In this document: piece by piece, positions 24,401 through 35,621 of the stretch
Position numbering within the stretch: the stretch's first letter is position 1
Layout of the letters: each line of letters starts with the position of its first letter
NCBI GenBank assembly: GCA_015501605.1
Contig: JADNRZ010000035.1
Span: 248,001-312,000, forward strand
Source of the DNA: Panaeolus papilionaceus
Lineage: Eukaryota > Basidiomycota > Agaricomycetes > Agaricales
DNA length: 64,000 bases
Direction: 5' to 3'
Translations under genes and position numbers: made by a program
Notes under the pieces: generated by a model
Databases searched by the model: none
What the model saw: only the letters and a program-made list of their open reading frames with translations
What the model was told of the DNA's origin: nothing

Positions 24401-25647
24401 ATTGCCGGCACGTTGGCCCCTTTATCGATGAATACGAATCAATTGGCATGATGACTTTCGGTATCGATCTGCGATTGGCGGCACAAATGCCCACTCTACT
24501 GAAAATTGATGCCAGAGACTCCCGCAAAGCTCCCTATCGAACATGAAGCTCAAAATGGCTTTCAAGGCGTTGATACACCATCATACGATCACCGTGTGTC
24601 ATATGGTCCATAGCGAGGCAATCCGAGGCAAAGCAGGTTCTGAGTCACGGTTTGAGCTGTCGAATTCGTCCCCAGACATACACATTCTGGGAGGGGCGGA
24701 GGCGCGTCCCCAAATAAAAAGGAAATTCGGCGTCGGTGGCATGCTTAGCTGATATTCGCACGACCCCTACACTTCTGCACCCATTACTAATTGCCTTCAC
24801 TTCACGTTGCTGTTGACTCTATCGCAAATTCTGTGTGTTCAGAGCTCTAGATTCTTATTTATTGGAAAAGCAGGCATCGCGAGCTGCAGACAACAGACAT
24901 GAAGCCAGGCTTCAATTTTGTTGTAGTGACTCGTCTTGCCGCAGACTCTGGAGTTAAGAGGGGCTCTTGTAACACATTGGAAATATGATATGCGACATCA
25001 CCTTCAGGAAAGTCATCCGTCATGGGAGGCTAACTTGGGAACAAAAAGTTGCGCATTAGAGGATGTCCAGAAGAAAATCACCATTTCGGGGAAAGAGGAG
25101 CACGACTTCGGGATTCCAGATAGCCATATTGGGAAAATACTCTCTCGAGTCGTCTGGCGATGTTCATGACGCACGCCGTCTTGTTAGGGCTGCAACCATG
25201 ACAAATGGGCACGGAGACTCACCATGACGAATCTGTCATTTTGCGAATCACTATGACGGTAAACTGTGTCTGATATTCGAAGGACGCGGCGTTACTGGCA
25301 CGCAGATGATTCGTTATGTTTGCGAATATAAAGCTCCTAATTCTGATTAGAAATGCGCGACAAGTAATTTGCTAAATTATACTATATATATATTGTCATG
25401 AATATGGCTACAATCGAGGAAACGAGATACAGGGTAAAATGAACAGAGAAGGGTACACTACTGGCAGCGCATGTGGAAAAACTAGAGTTCTCCCAGAGCC
25501 ACCGCGCGCTAAATAGTAAATGGTGAGTATGGAAGAAGGCCACCGAAAGCAACTTGAGCTTACCGTTAGAGCTTTTTTGAATCGCATGAACGAAAACAGC
25601 CTCACGAAGAATCCAACCTTTAGCTCTTCGAGATCTTTCAGACTCTG
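24401..25647. other. Intergenic stretch, partly duplicated
   Basis: The first 350 bp repeat sequence found upstream of B1 (12700-13080). No gene was recognised in the rest. Frames such as 24936-25169 lack motifs. 25380-25400 is a simple AT run. Confidence 0.45.
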
Positions 25648-26738
25648 CTACATCTGAGCCTCGATCTGCTTTCGTTGATCAGCCAAGGATTTCAGAAGAG
25701 CCGGATCAGCCTGGGTTCCTTCCTCTCGCATGAGGGAGTCTAGCGTCTCGCGCTGCTCCTTGAGGAGCCGCTGAAGAGTGCTGTAGAGAGTTACACTGGC
25801 ATCGGTTTCTTTGATGGGCTTTCCGAGTTCGACGAGCTCCTCTTGAATATGAAGAAGTCTCCTATTCTTTTCCCCTTCACAAACCCTTGCGAGGATTAGG
25901 TTTGCATTATCCGCCGTGTTCTGGAATTTCTCAACACGAGAGCCCAGAGTGATCAAATCCTAATGATCAACAAACGTCAGTCAGAATGTGAAGCGCATAG
26001 TCAAGATAAATCCGCCTACCTTCCAATATTTTTCCTTCAATTGCCTGACGCGAGACTCCGTCATTTCGCTCTTACCAGCCATCCTATCCCACATCGTGGT
26101 GACGAGGATGACCTTCGATGCAGCATCGGCCCCACAGAGCTATCCGAACATGGTAAGGTTTCGGTTCGCTGTTCCACTCATTCGATTGTCGGTTATACGG
26201 TGGAGGTACAGGATGCCTGCAAGCATCGTCTGTTTGTTTGACTGTCGGTAGCTGTAAAGGGCCATGGGGTTCATCGAGCTGATTGATCCCAGTGAAAGGC
26301 GCACTCACGTTTTGTCTAGCCAATCCCCTATCATTTTCAGAATTGCCATGTCGGACTGGTGTCGTCGAATCCCGGAGTATCGACGAGTACGACTTTATCG
26401 CGATACACTGGGTGATTTTTGAGCCTGTAGGCCGCAACAGAGCTGGTGGCGGACTTGAGTTGTTCTTTCGCAATGCGTACGTTGCCAGAACCTCCCCGGG
26501 CAGTATTCTGAAAGTGTTCGATAAGCTGTTAAAGGAAAGAAACACATCAAACCAGGAACTATATTTCGGAACAAGAGAGCATTACATTACTCTTCCCAGC
26601 GCCAGTTGGGCCCCTAACACTATCACGATAAGAGTTAACAAAAGCGAGGTTTAGAACTGTGATGTCGACTCACGCGATGATTATATCCGATGGTTGAATG
26701 GAAAATGCGCCCTCCTTTGTGAGTGTCTGGTTAGCCAT
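25648..26738 (-). pseudogene. GTPase paralogue E, disrupted
   Basis: Start ATG at 26738 gives MANQTLTKEGAFSIQPSD, exon 1 26674-26738. P-loop exon 26586-26619 (34 nt) encodes VRGPTGAGKSN. The next exon (about 26325-26520) has VVLVDTPGFDDTS but then loses frame: one base appears missing near 26363, since SDMAILKMIGDWLDK continues in another frame. In the following exon (about 26030-26210) a TAG interrupts FG-LCGADAASK where the F paralogue has FRQLCGEEAARK. The rest (VTTMWDRMAGKSE, then 25648-25959 with SRVEKFQNTADNANLILARV) is open. Two independent defects make a pseudogene likely. F (35622-36785) is its closest intact relative. Confidence 0.72.
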
Positions 26739-27594
26739 GGAGGATATGCAGAAAGATAAAGTGAAGTTGGTTGACGGTGGTCAGAAAACGTTATAGACAT
26801 CCAAATACTCACCAGCGCTTTTGTACTACTCATGCTCACCACGTTCTTTGCATGAGGAAAGCCTCAAGGCTTCCTGATGACATTTCTCTGTCTAGCATCG
26901 TTGCCAGATATCCCGATTTAGTCTGAACCATCGAGGCACTCTGTTCTATTCGAGAATGCATTCTCCTGATGAAAGGTTTATACGCCATTTAAAACGTCAG
27001 ACGTCAGGGTCTTTATCATTTTTAGCACATCGATGAGTTTTGCCGAGTTGTGTCGAGATCATGGCTTGAAGGATCAGCACAGCATCCTTATTACCCATTG
27101 ATGCTCATCAGGAGTATGACGACGATCGATGGGGTCTTCCAGGACCCCCGGCAATCCCGCTGCCTTTTTGTCCGGATTTTGCACCATGCTGTCCCCGATA
27201 TTCAAAAATTTTGTCCGGCACTGGACCGAGGCCTGCTCTTGGCAAGGTATTCGAAACAGAGCTTTTACGAGCCCCTGAGTGCTTTTAAAGTGTCAAAATA
27301 TGCTTTGGAAGGGATTCGAACCTCAATGCTCGACTTTGGGAGCTGAACTCACTCTACGAGAGAGGAATGGTCACCACAACCAACTCGACTATCGTCCCGT
27401 ACCTTCTTTATGTCCGGAATGTAGACATTTCTGGATCAGGCTTTACCAGCAAACACGAGTGCGGTAAGACCCTTCCTATAACGCCATGCTTTTCACACAG
27501 TGTCACACACGCAGCATTGCCAAATATCTGCGTGAAGTTCTCTTCAGTCATATAAGAGATGACATCAAAAGTTCACAAAATCCAGTTCTATCAT
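26739..27594. other. Intergenic stretch with a tRNA-like relic
   Basis: No protein gene was recognised. It contains the pol III box relic on the minus strand at 27301-27400 (separate entry). Confidence 0.45.
27301..27400 (-). repeat. tRNA-like relic with A- and B-box sequences
   Basis: On the minus strand, TAGTCGAGTTGG (27380-27391) fits the A-box consensus TRGYNNARNNGG. GGTTCGAATCC (27312-27322) fits the B-box exactly, about 60 nt downstream. A T-loop TTCGAAT is present, but the T-stem and acceptor stem do not pair and no anticodon stem is convincing. It is therefore not called a tRNA gene; a decayed tRNA or the head of a SINE is more likely. Confidence 0.45.
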
Positions 27595-29520
27595 AATGTC
27601 CTTCCCCACAACACTCCTTCCATGTATCCCAGAGGCTTCTTCGCGATACCTCCCACCCTCAAAGCGGTGCGTTGCCGTTTTCGGCCGTAGCTATCTTATC
27701 GTATGCTCAATTTTTGTCTCAGAGTTCTACAAGAGGAGAGGCTTATACCGCCAGCCATGTTTTCTTCGAAATCGCATTCACTGTAAGTCACTGCTGCCTC
27801 GGAATCACAGAAATTGCATAATGACACGGAAATATCCAGGCGCCTGTACGAAAGCGTTAGTTGGATGAAGTCCGTCCATCCTGAAGGAACCGTCTATTTC
27901 TACAAGACGCTGCCAAAATCCGAAGATGGTCCTAGTCTTGACATTGTAGCCGATGACGATGCTCAGGATCCCGTAATTGGAGCGCGGTTGACGAAATGGG
28001 CCCAAATTATTAGGACACTTGTTCGGGACGATAAAGCATCCCTGGTGCACCAGGGACATCTGGAGCTCTATCTCAAAGTCGACGAGGACGACCTTTGCTG
28101 TTATTATTTGGTAGATCGCAGGGCGAAAACCATCTTCTTCCTCGAAAAGCACTCTTCCGCAGACCTTGACCTTGGATCCATCGTTTCAGACGATCACCTG
28201 AGTACGTAGCTGGTTACACCAGAATTTTTTGAGGACGACAGCTAATCAGATTCTTTTACTCAGGACTCTCTCTCGAACGTCAATTCTGGATCCATACAGA
28301 GTTCTTCCCGAACCACTTCGGAGGCATCTCGAGGCGAGAACTTGACGAATTGACCGGCCAATTTAGGCACAGTAATACTGGTGTGTTCCGTTAACACATG
28401 TGCGAAGTGATTGTTTCCGAGTTTCTAGTTCATTAGATCAAATCACTTCTCGCACATCCACGTTCCTTTATGGGCTCGAGAAGTGTCGCTCGATCATACC
28501 CGTCCTTGAACGTATTCGTGAACAACACCCCCCTACCCAAAATATTGATAGTGGCTACGATGTCGCTATTATTGGTATGCTGTTTCACCATCGTAGTAGC
28601 AGTCCATCGCCTTACGATTCACTTCTAGCTCATTTCGCAGATATTCTTGGTACGTTTTGTAAGACCCAACTTTATGGAGTTACAGTGATCCACCGGTCCT
28701 TGGCACAGCACCACTCCTTGGCACAAATCGCTATTCTGACCTCAATTTCTCTCCGTTTCCTCTGAAACTTTGCATGTGGCTTGATATATATGTCAGCTAT
28801 TATGCCTTTGAATATGGAGCATATACAATATCTTGTTGTTGTAATATTTTAAGTTTAATAGCGAAAAACTTTGCTTTTTTGGCAAATTTGTGATATATGG
28901 TATGTTTGGAAGCTGATTTTGCTAATTTTTTTTTACAACCATAATGATATACATGCCTTTAACAAGCTTGAAGTGTTAATTGGATACTACAACTGCTCCC
29001 AAGATAAAAATATCACAACGGCAAGACAGTGTTTCGAGACTGGGTTGTAGTGATGGGACATCAAAAACCATCAATCCATCATATCTTAGTGTCGTGCTCA
29101 AACCCTGATTCCAACCCGTGAAAGACGTCCCTTGGCTCGGCCATCACTTGCCGCTGTCAAAATCTTTGACGGCCGTCTGTGTCAAGGAGTGGTTTTTGTT
29201 TCAATTCATATCCAGATAATATTTTGCTTCGATTCACACTATTTTTGCTTGTATCACTCTCGTATTTCTACAGTATGTTCATTATATGTATAAGACTTGG
29301 CTTGTAAAATTTCATTGCGAAATATTGACATGGCGTGTTGCTATTTTAAAATTAAATTTCACTGTGCCAAGGACCAGTGGATCACTGTATACTAACCTTA
29401 GTACATTAGCCCACACGCGCATCCAAATCCACTACGGCGAAGAGACATGTCGTCAAGACCGCCACACTCCCATCATCGCAGAGGTAACGCATGATTCTGA
29501 ATCGACCTTTCTAGAGTTGT
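27595..29520 (+). CDS. WW-like agaricomycete protein of unknown function, interrupted by a MITE
   Basis: Plus-strand exons read SSRYLPPSKRCVAVFGRSYL (about 27630-27700), then WMKSVHPEGTVYFYKTL to DLCCYYLVDRRAKTIFFLEK (27839-28204), GLSLERQFWIHTEFFPNHFG (about 28264-28380) and DQITSRTSTFLYGLEKCRS (28436 onward). The HPEGxxYFY and YYLVDxRxxTIFFL patterns recall WW-type beta-strands and match a lineage-specific family I remember from agaricomycetes without a known role. Sequence resembling its continuation (RIQIHYGEETCRQDRHTPII) resumes at about 29419, after a 705-bp element at 28683-29387. The gene is therefore split by a transposon, and whether it can be spliced out is unknown. The start is not resolved. 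Confidence 0.55.
28683..29387. mobile_element. Non-autonomous TA-inserting DNA transposon (MITE), 705 bp
   Basis: Terminal inverted repeats: the left end starts CAGTGATCCACCGGTCCTTG and the right end is its reverse complement with one difference (ending …GACCAGTGGATCACTG). TA dinucleotides flank both ends (28681-28682 and 29388-29389). A TA target duplication with ends beginning CAGT is typical of Tc1/mariner-pogo type elements. The inside is AT-rich and has no transposase frame, so it would depend on an enzyme from elsewhere. Confidence 0.75.
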
Positions 29521-29582
29521 ATCTCATGTTCGTGATTTAAAAGATTCGGTCGCCATGGCGCTACGTACAGCGGCTATTTGGG

Positions 29583-30778
29583 ATGGAAAAGAATGCAGAG
29601 ACAAGATCCTCTCGTCAAGCTCACCACCATCGCAATAGTGGGTTCAGGTACGATCCTCCACGTCTAATGAACAATAGTGTTAAACGATTCCACATTTTAT
29701 GCCGTATCAACAGCGCACCTGAACCCACCACGACTGCTAGTGGTAGTGCCCAAAACTCTCCTCAAAGGGTTACGCTCACCACGATAACTGATACTGATGA
29801 CATTTTGCTGTGCGAATTCTACCTTTTATTCTGTGGGCTATCTCATAAATTATTGACATAGCATCGTAGGCCCCGCCGGTGTTGGAAAAACTACTGTATG
29901 TCTTTTACTCCCAATACAAATATCCGGCTATTTTACACATTGCGCACATAGTTTATCAATTCGTTCGCTGGCGGGCAAGCCACCGGGCTCACTGTTGGCC
30001 ATGATCTTGGAGCAATGACAACGGAGGTCTCTTGCATCAGGTTGCCCATCATCGACAGCGCTGGAGGACAGCGGTCTGTTGTTTTGGTCGATACTCCAGG
30101 ATTCGATCATGATAAACTTTCGGACTCGGCAGTTTTGGAGCTCATTGCAGGTTGGTTGAAAAAGTTGTAAGTGCCTTAATCGCCTCCTTTCGTGGCTTCT
30201 TGTTGATAAATGTACATGTCAGGTATCGCAGTGGAAGGTTCCTTTCTGGAGTGATATATTTGGAGCGCGCGACAGACATACGTTTCACCAAAAGTTCATC
30301 CCGCAATCTCAATATATTTCGCCAATGTTACGGAGGATTGGGGCATAACCACCTGGCACTAGTAACTACGAACTGGAATGAGGTTCACGATGACGATGTA
30401 GAACTCTCGAGGGCAAATGATCGAGAGAGATTTCTCGAGTCGGAGCCCTGGGCATTCTTTCTCAAAAACACCAACCCAGCCTACGTTGGAAGGTTTGATA
30501 TGACCACCCCGGCAAGTGCACAAGCGGACGCAACTCGAGTCGTGGAGCAGCTTATACAGGCACGCTCCGACGAAAATCGTCTGAAACTGCAAATTCAGGT
30601 GGAAATGGTGGATCGGGGCATTTCTCTTCCCAGAACACAAGCTGGGAAGCTGGCGTTTGATAAAAAGGAGACGATGGAATATTATTCACGCAAGTTTTGC
30701 AAGCATCTCAAACTTCGCAAAGGGAATGCAAGAGATTGTTCCAACGGACAGTCAGGGACATCTCGGATCGACGGATAA
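29583..30778 (+). CDS. GTPase paralogue G1, five exons
   Basis: Exons 29583-29647, 29714-29809, 29862-29895, 29952-30166 and 30223-30778 keep one frame (966 nt, 321 residues). The short N-terminus (MEKNAETRSSRQAHHHRN) and a Thr/Ser-rich linker lead into G1 IVGPAGVGKTT, encoded by its own 34-nt exon. Then come FINSFAGGQATGLTVGHD, G3 VVLVDTPGFDHD, SGVIYLERATDIRFT and, at the G4 position, LVTTNWNEV. The C-terminal half (RVVEQLIQARSDENRLKLQI … SLPRTQAGKLAF) is helical. It is a close duplicate of G2 (37273-38475) and differs mainly at the last about 15 residues. No defect was seen. Confidence 0.85.
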
Positions 30779-31519
30779 GTAATCGTATGCTGCAGGGCAT
30801 ATCTTATCTTTCATTATCTTTCATTCTCTTTATTTCACCAACGGACATTTGTAGAGTACAACCGACGTTTTTTATAAGAGTAGTATATATTCTTCTAGTT
30901 CTTGTGTACTCACCCCAGTCAAACATACCCCGACTGAGGTGAGCCATTTTCATATTCGCCTTTCTGACAATTCCTGTAGTCTATTTCTATTACTTTACAG
31001 GACTCGGTTAACCTGGTTCGACAGAGATTAGTTTGCATCATCGAGTTGTCGTTTAACATGTGTATATCACCAATTGAATTTTCTTATTGTAGATTATTTT
31101 GCTCAGTGGCAGCGTGTCTGAGTGGAAGCTGAGATTCAGTGGCCTGGCTCAAATAAACTCGTGATGTTGACCGAGGCTTGACACTCTGCCTGACGGCCCC
31201 GAAAGATTAGGTTTATGGCTATCAGGTCACAAGTGTTGAAGAGCTGTCGCCCTTTTTGCATGGAGGTCCGACACTTTTTCCACTCGACATTGTTACGGCA
31301 GGAATCCATATCTAAGCTTCCAATATCTTGAGTGGAAGACAAAAAAAAACACAGGAACTGAACCGGCTACATAACGGTTGGGAATCACTTATGACCCATC
31401 TTCCTCATTCCTGTATTTTTGTGTATCTCATTCTGTTATTACAACTGAAGCCAAGACGGTTGCAAAGCTTAGTCTTGCTTGAGCCTACGGAACCCACGAT
31501 ACTATTGAATGTTCATTGA
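30779..31519. other. Duplicated non-coding flank of G1
   Basis: No gene was recognised. 31020-31460 is strongly similar to 40275-40660, which follows a G-type C-terminal fragment. The two stretches are therefore copies of the same downstream flank. Confidence 0.5.
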
Positions 31520-32245
31520 GATATCTAGTGACACATGATTTGCTTGCTCACCAATGACACCATCCCCTTTCATTTATTCTGGTAAGGCACACCGAGTCTC
31601 GGTTATCCACTTCTGTTCCGTCAGTTCAAAGGCGTCGTCAGAAGATATTTTAGCAGTTAGACGAGAGCAAGTGTTATATTTACCTTAGAGTCCCATTGCT
31701 GGAGAACGCATCGCCTTCCATAGCAGACCTGCGACAAGAGCTGTCCTGCTACACCGAAGTCCCCACCACAGATATCCGGTAAGCCGTTCGTTATGCTGAG
31801 GGATTTGGCCTCCTGTTTCTCCGTCTGCAAATTACTACTCGGGATGGTTAATATCAAGCCTTTCCACGTCGAATAAAAACAATGACCTTACCTGACACTT
31901 GTATCTTTTGAGCGAGGGGAAGCCAGTATCCATCCGGCAACAGGTTGCGCAATCTGAGCTGGCAAGCTAAGTTGCAGGCTGCATATCTGCGATTAACGCC
32001 GTGATTTCCTCGATCAGCTCCTGGTGTTCATTGCTCAGGATAGCGCGGACTTGTTGCAATTTGTCAGTTCGAAGAGCGCGACTGAGTTGCGCTACTGCCT
32101 CTTGACGACTCTGAAGAACCTCGTCCAATTTTCTGTACATCTTGCGGCCGACCTTCGTGTGCGGAGATCTCTCTGATATGCGACGAGCGCAACTGGAGTT
32201 CTTGTTGCTTTTGCTTCAAGTTTGGAGGAGCTACGACCTAGATTC
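31520..32245 (-). pseudogene. Relic of a type-A plus type-C pair, GTPase domain deleted
   Basis: Reading on the minus strand from high coordinates: the linker exon APPNLKQKQQELQLR (about 32190-32235) is fused directly to the C-terminal helices RKMYRKLDEVLQSRQEAVAQ (about 32185 downward). The type-A tail region (31780-31950) and a leader like that of type C (about 31555-31640, SLPE/MKGDG-like) follow. All P-loop, G3 and G4 exons are missing. No long frame remains. Gene order matches the D plus C3 pair at 40.8-43.4 kb. Confidence 0.6.
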
Positions 32246-33099
32246 ATGCAAGGAGATCAGCATTTTAACGTATGTGATCATGAGGTCGTTGTTGCTAGTC
32301 GGGAGAGGCCACGCAGTGATAAAGGCGATAAAGGCGGAACTATACTAACAAGAGTTGTGCATACATCAAGGTTGAATAAATTTCAATTTGATTCAAGAGT
32401 TTCAACTTGAGGTTGACTCATGTATTATATTATACAGATGATGGTGGAATTGGAGAGGATTGGGATTGGGATTGGAGAGGACCGGTGCACACTAACGATA
32501 CCTTGGATAATCAAGAGAAAGCGGAGAAAGGGAGTTGTCTGGTTGATTCTCCAAGTGTGATCACCAGACGCATCGTTTCCACGGTTATTGTTGTACTGAT
32601 CAGTAACTATTCATTCAATATCTGCCTGAAAATCAACCGGAATTTTAATCTGAAAGCAGAATATTCTAAGTATGTATATCAGTGTGTTGAAATTTTTTTA
32701 TTTATTTGTAGGACGGCACACAGAGAGTCAGAATCTAGCAGCCAACGACGAGACTATGGTGTGGCCTGACCCAGGTTCCAAAACAGGAAACGAGCCATGA
32801 GCTCAACCCGCTCAATCATTGATAAGCGGGGCTCAGCTTTAGGTGGCTTAGCTCCCGGTTCGAGCCCGCTCTGAGCGGGCCAGCGGCAACACTATCACTC
32901 GAGCTATGGTCAACTCTGCCATAACCGATAGCTCTCGCGAGCCACCAAAAGCTATCGGTTATAGGAGGTTATCAGTTATCACAGCGGGTTTTAGGCCTTG
33001 GAAGGCAAATTGGGAGCCACCAAAAGTTATTGGATATTAGAGGTTATCGGATATGACAGCTATCGATTATGACAGAGTTGATTGTAGTTTCTGAAAGTA
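32246..33099. repeat. Repeat-rich non-coding stretch
   Basis: No gene was recognised. 32935-33050 holds two imperfect tandem copies of a roughly 47-bp unit starting GAGCCACCAAAAG(C/T)TAT and ending ACAGC. The stretch 32865-32895 ends in GCGGCAACACTA, which recurs at 33824-33835 beyond the next element. The 33100 MITE may therefore have inserted into an older repeat. Confidence 0.4.
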
Positions 33100-33763
33100 C
33101 AGTAATACACCTGCCCTTTATACACTTTTTGGTAAATTCACATTGTATGTTCTGCACATAATTTCTACTTGACAAAAACTATATATTATGAAACTAGAAC
33201 ATCGAATACATCGATATGCACAAAAAATATGATGATAGAGTCTGTAATGCTCTTATAATGGCGAGGTTAATTGGAGGACTTGAAATTTATGGTTACTGGT
33301 CCTTTATACAGTGTGACACAATGGCGTGACAAGCCAAATTTTGGCAGGGAAAGTGACAAATTCTGCCCGTGTGACAGGAGGCAAGCATTAGGGTCAGATA
33401 TCACTGTATAAACCAAAATTGTTTTCTAATCTCTGGACGCAATTTTGCCCCTGGATAAACAAAACTTGGCATATGCACTCAAATATATATATACTTCCTT
33501 CACTCTGAAAATTATTCTATATAATGGCCTCCTGCGAGCAGTAGGAAGGATATACTCCTTAAAATCTCTGAAATCAGACTTGGCTAATCCCATCATTTCG
33601 GCACCCTACTCAAGCTACATGAAAGGCCTCCAAAAAGTGAGTATCTGAGTAGATTATATAGACTTAGAATAATATATAAACACCCCCAATTGCATGAAGC
33701 CGAGTCTAAATGGTTTGCAAAATGATTTTTTGTGCTGGTGTATAAAGGACCAGTGTATTATTG
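33100..33763. mobile_element. Second TA-inserting MITE, 664 bp
   Basis: The left end reads CAGTAATACACCTGCCCTTT and then ATACAC. The reverse complement of the right end reads CAATAATACACTGGTCCTTT and then ATACAC. TA flanks both ends (33098-33099, 33764-33765). The inside has AT-rich sequence and a short frame (33445-33648) without transposase motifs. Its ends differ from those of the 28683 element but share the CA(G/A)T start and the TA target, so a related mariner/pogo-type group is likely. Confidence 0.7.
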
Positions 33764-33765
33764 TA

Positions 33766-34467
33766 GCAGCTCGAGTTCAAAGAGCTGTCCTAATTCGGAA
33801 CTCGAGCTAGCTTGAGTTCAGCTTGCGGCAACACTAGTCAAAATACGGATTAGATTTGTAATAGTCACGGTCACATCCATGCTAGTCCTTTCTAAATAAC
33901 TGATGCGATTAAACAAGTTTAGAAAGTGATAAGATAGTCTGCGACGTAGTACTTAAGTTCACGTTCTCGCTTAGTCGCTATCCTTCCCTTCTTCGTGTTC
34001 ATCCTCTCATTCACTCATCGCTCGATAGCGCTCTCGCGCATCAGCTTGAATTTTCTCTTCCCCACCCTTACCACTGTCCCTATTCTTTATTCCGCCTTTC
34101 TTTCTTGTTTTGATTTCTTAGTTTAAAAATTTCTTCAAAAAATTTTCCTCATTGTCGCATTATATTCTTTACAGACTACATTTGTACTACATACACATGC
34201 CTGGTCCGGCTTGAGCTTGGTCCTGGGGGATTGACGTCGCCCCTTCTCATTCTCATCGAGTAGGGTTCGCGTCAGTTTTCCCCTTGCCGGCGAAAGAGAC
34301 CGCGGGATCCAAAATCTCACATTTTGCCTGCAACCTCGACAACTCGTAAACTCCCCTTTCCTCAACTCGTCTGTTCCTTCGCTAGTTCCTTGGGTCTCAA
34401 ATCTTCTTCTCACATTTGTGCTTCTTGACTCTCTCTCTCTCTCTTATATTCCAACAATCATAGAAAG
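33766..34467. other. Pyrimidine-rich non-coding stretch
   Basis: No gene was recognised. 33960-34130 and 34420-34450 are C/T-rich on the plus strand, like promoter or LTR leader DNA of fungi. The frame at 34135-34413 (minus) shows no motif. Confidence 0.35.
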
Positions 34468-35439
34468 CAGCCTCCTACCCAGGCGATGCTGGAAGTGCGA
34501 GCTGCTTATTAGTTACGAGGGAGAGAATATGAGCGAGTTTAAGGGTTTGAACGTTCAGGCCTAATCGGGATATTCGTACTTCCATCAACGCCTGGCACAA
34601 AACATTTGTAAATACAAGGGTCGCGCACTCGGCAGCTTGACGGCACTGTCAAAAGCAATGATACAATCAGCGCGCAACATTCAGGGGTTGTCGCGCTATG
34701 GCTGAAGAACGCGATGCGCCTCGAATATTTTGGATTATAGTTCGTCTGAACCTAAACTATCTTGTGCTTTCCAAACTCGTCTGGCATGGTATCAAAATTA
34801 AAAACTTCTACCATTGATGGACTTCACTGTGGTGCACTGAGAAAATGGCTTGTTTGCACATGCCTTCAGCAAATCAAGATGTACTAACCCCTAGCAAGCT
34901 GGTCAACTAGCAAACCAGCAATATTAGAGTGCTAGCCGAACACAAGATCTCCATTCAAATTGTATATGTGATATTCCTGCGAAAGAATCAAAGAATGATG
35001 CGACGAGAGGTTGTTTGTGGTGGGATTGAGTGCATACCTTCAACAAAGGTGAAGTTCAGAAATTGTGAAGAATTTTTGGAAATTTTCTCTGATTCATTGA
35101 ATCTGTATGAAGGTTATTTTAGAGTAAGACAATTTGAAAAGTAATCACTCTAACCTAACCCCAAGCTCTTGATTCGAAGGATCCTCTAGCTAGCGCAGTC
35201 ACAGGCAAGTCACAAATTTCTTGACAGATCTCATCATTGCTTCGACAGTGCCGTCAAGCTGCCGGGTGCGCGACCCTTGTAATTACAAATGTTTTGTGCC
35301 AGGCGTTGATCATCACGGTTGATGGAAGTACGAGTATCCCGATTAGGCCTGAACGTTCAAACCCTTAAACTCGCTCATATTCTCTCCCTCGTAACTAATA
35401 AGCAGATCGCACTTCCAACATCGGCTGGGTAGGAGGCTG
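34468..35439. mobile_element. Mutator-like non-autonomous element (long TIRs, 9-bp TSD), 972 bp
   Basis: The left arm 34468-about 34665 and the right arm about 35231-35439 are inverted repeats of nearly 200 bp at high identity. Both start CAGCCTCCTACCCAG when read inward, and the right arm carries a roughly 13-bp extra segment. The perfect 9-bp direct repeat CATAGAAAG flanks the element (34459-34467 and 35440-35448). Long inverted ends with a 9-bp duplication are the hallmark of Mutator-like elements. The 565-bp centre has no transposase frame (only a 71-codon frame at 34929-35144). Confidence 0.85.
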
Positions 35440-35621
35440 CATAGAAAGTACATGTAGATTAGCCGAGATAAATATATAGGTGAACTATACTAATGGTATA
35501 GTATAAGGAAGTAGCATAAATGCAATGGTAATAAAACCAGAGGAATTGAAAGAGAGCAGATATTGATTTTCACGGTTGCATGATAAGGAAATACATGACA
35601 TGATATAGAGAGACTTGGGAA

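Noticed and set aside
27301..27400. tRNA gene on the minus strand
   Set aside because: A- and B-boxes fit, but the T-stem, acceptor stem and anticodon stem do not pair, so I list it only as a relic.
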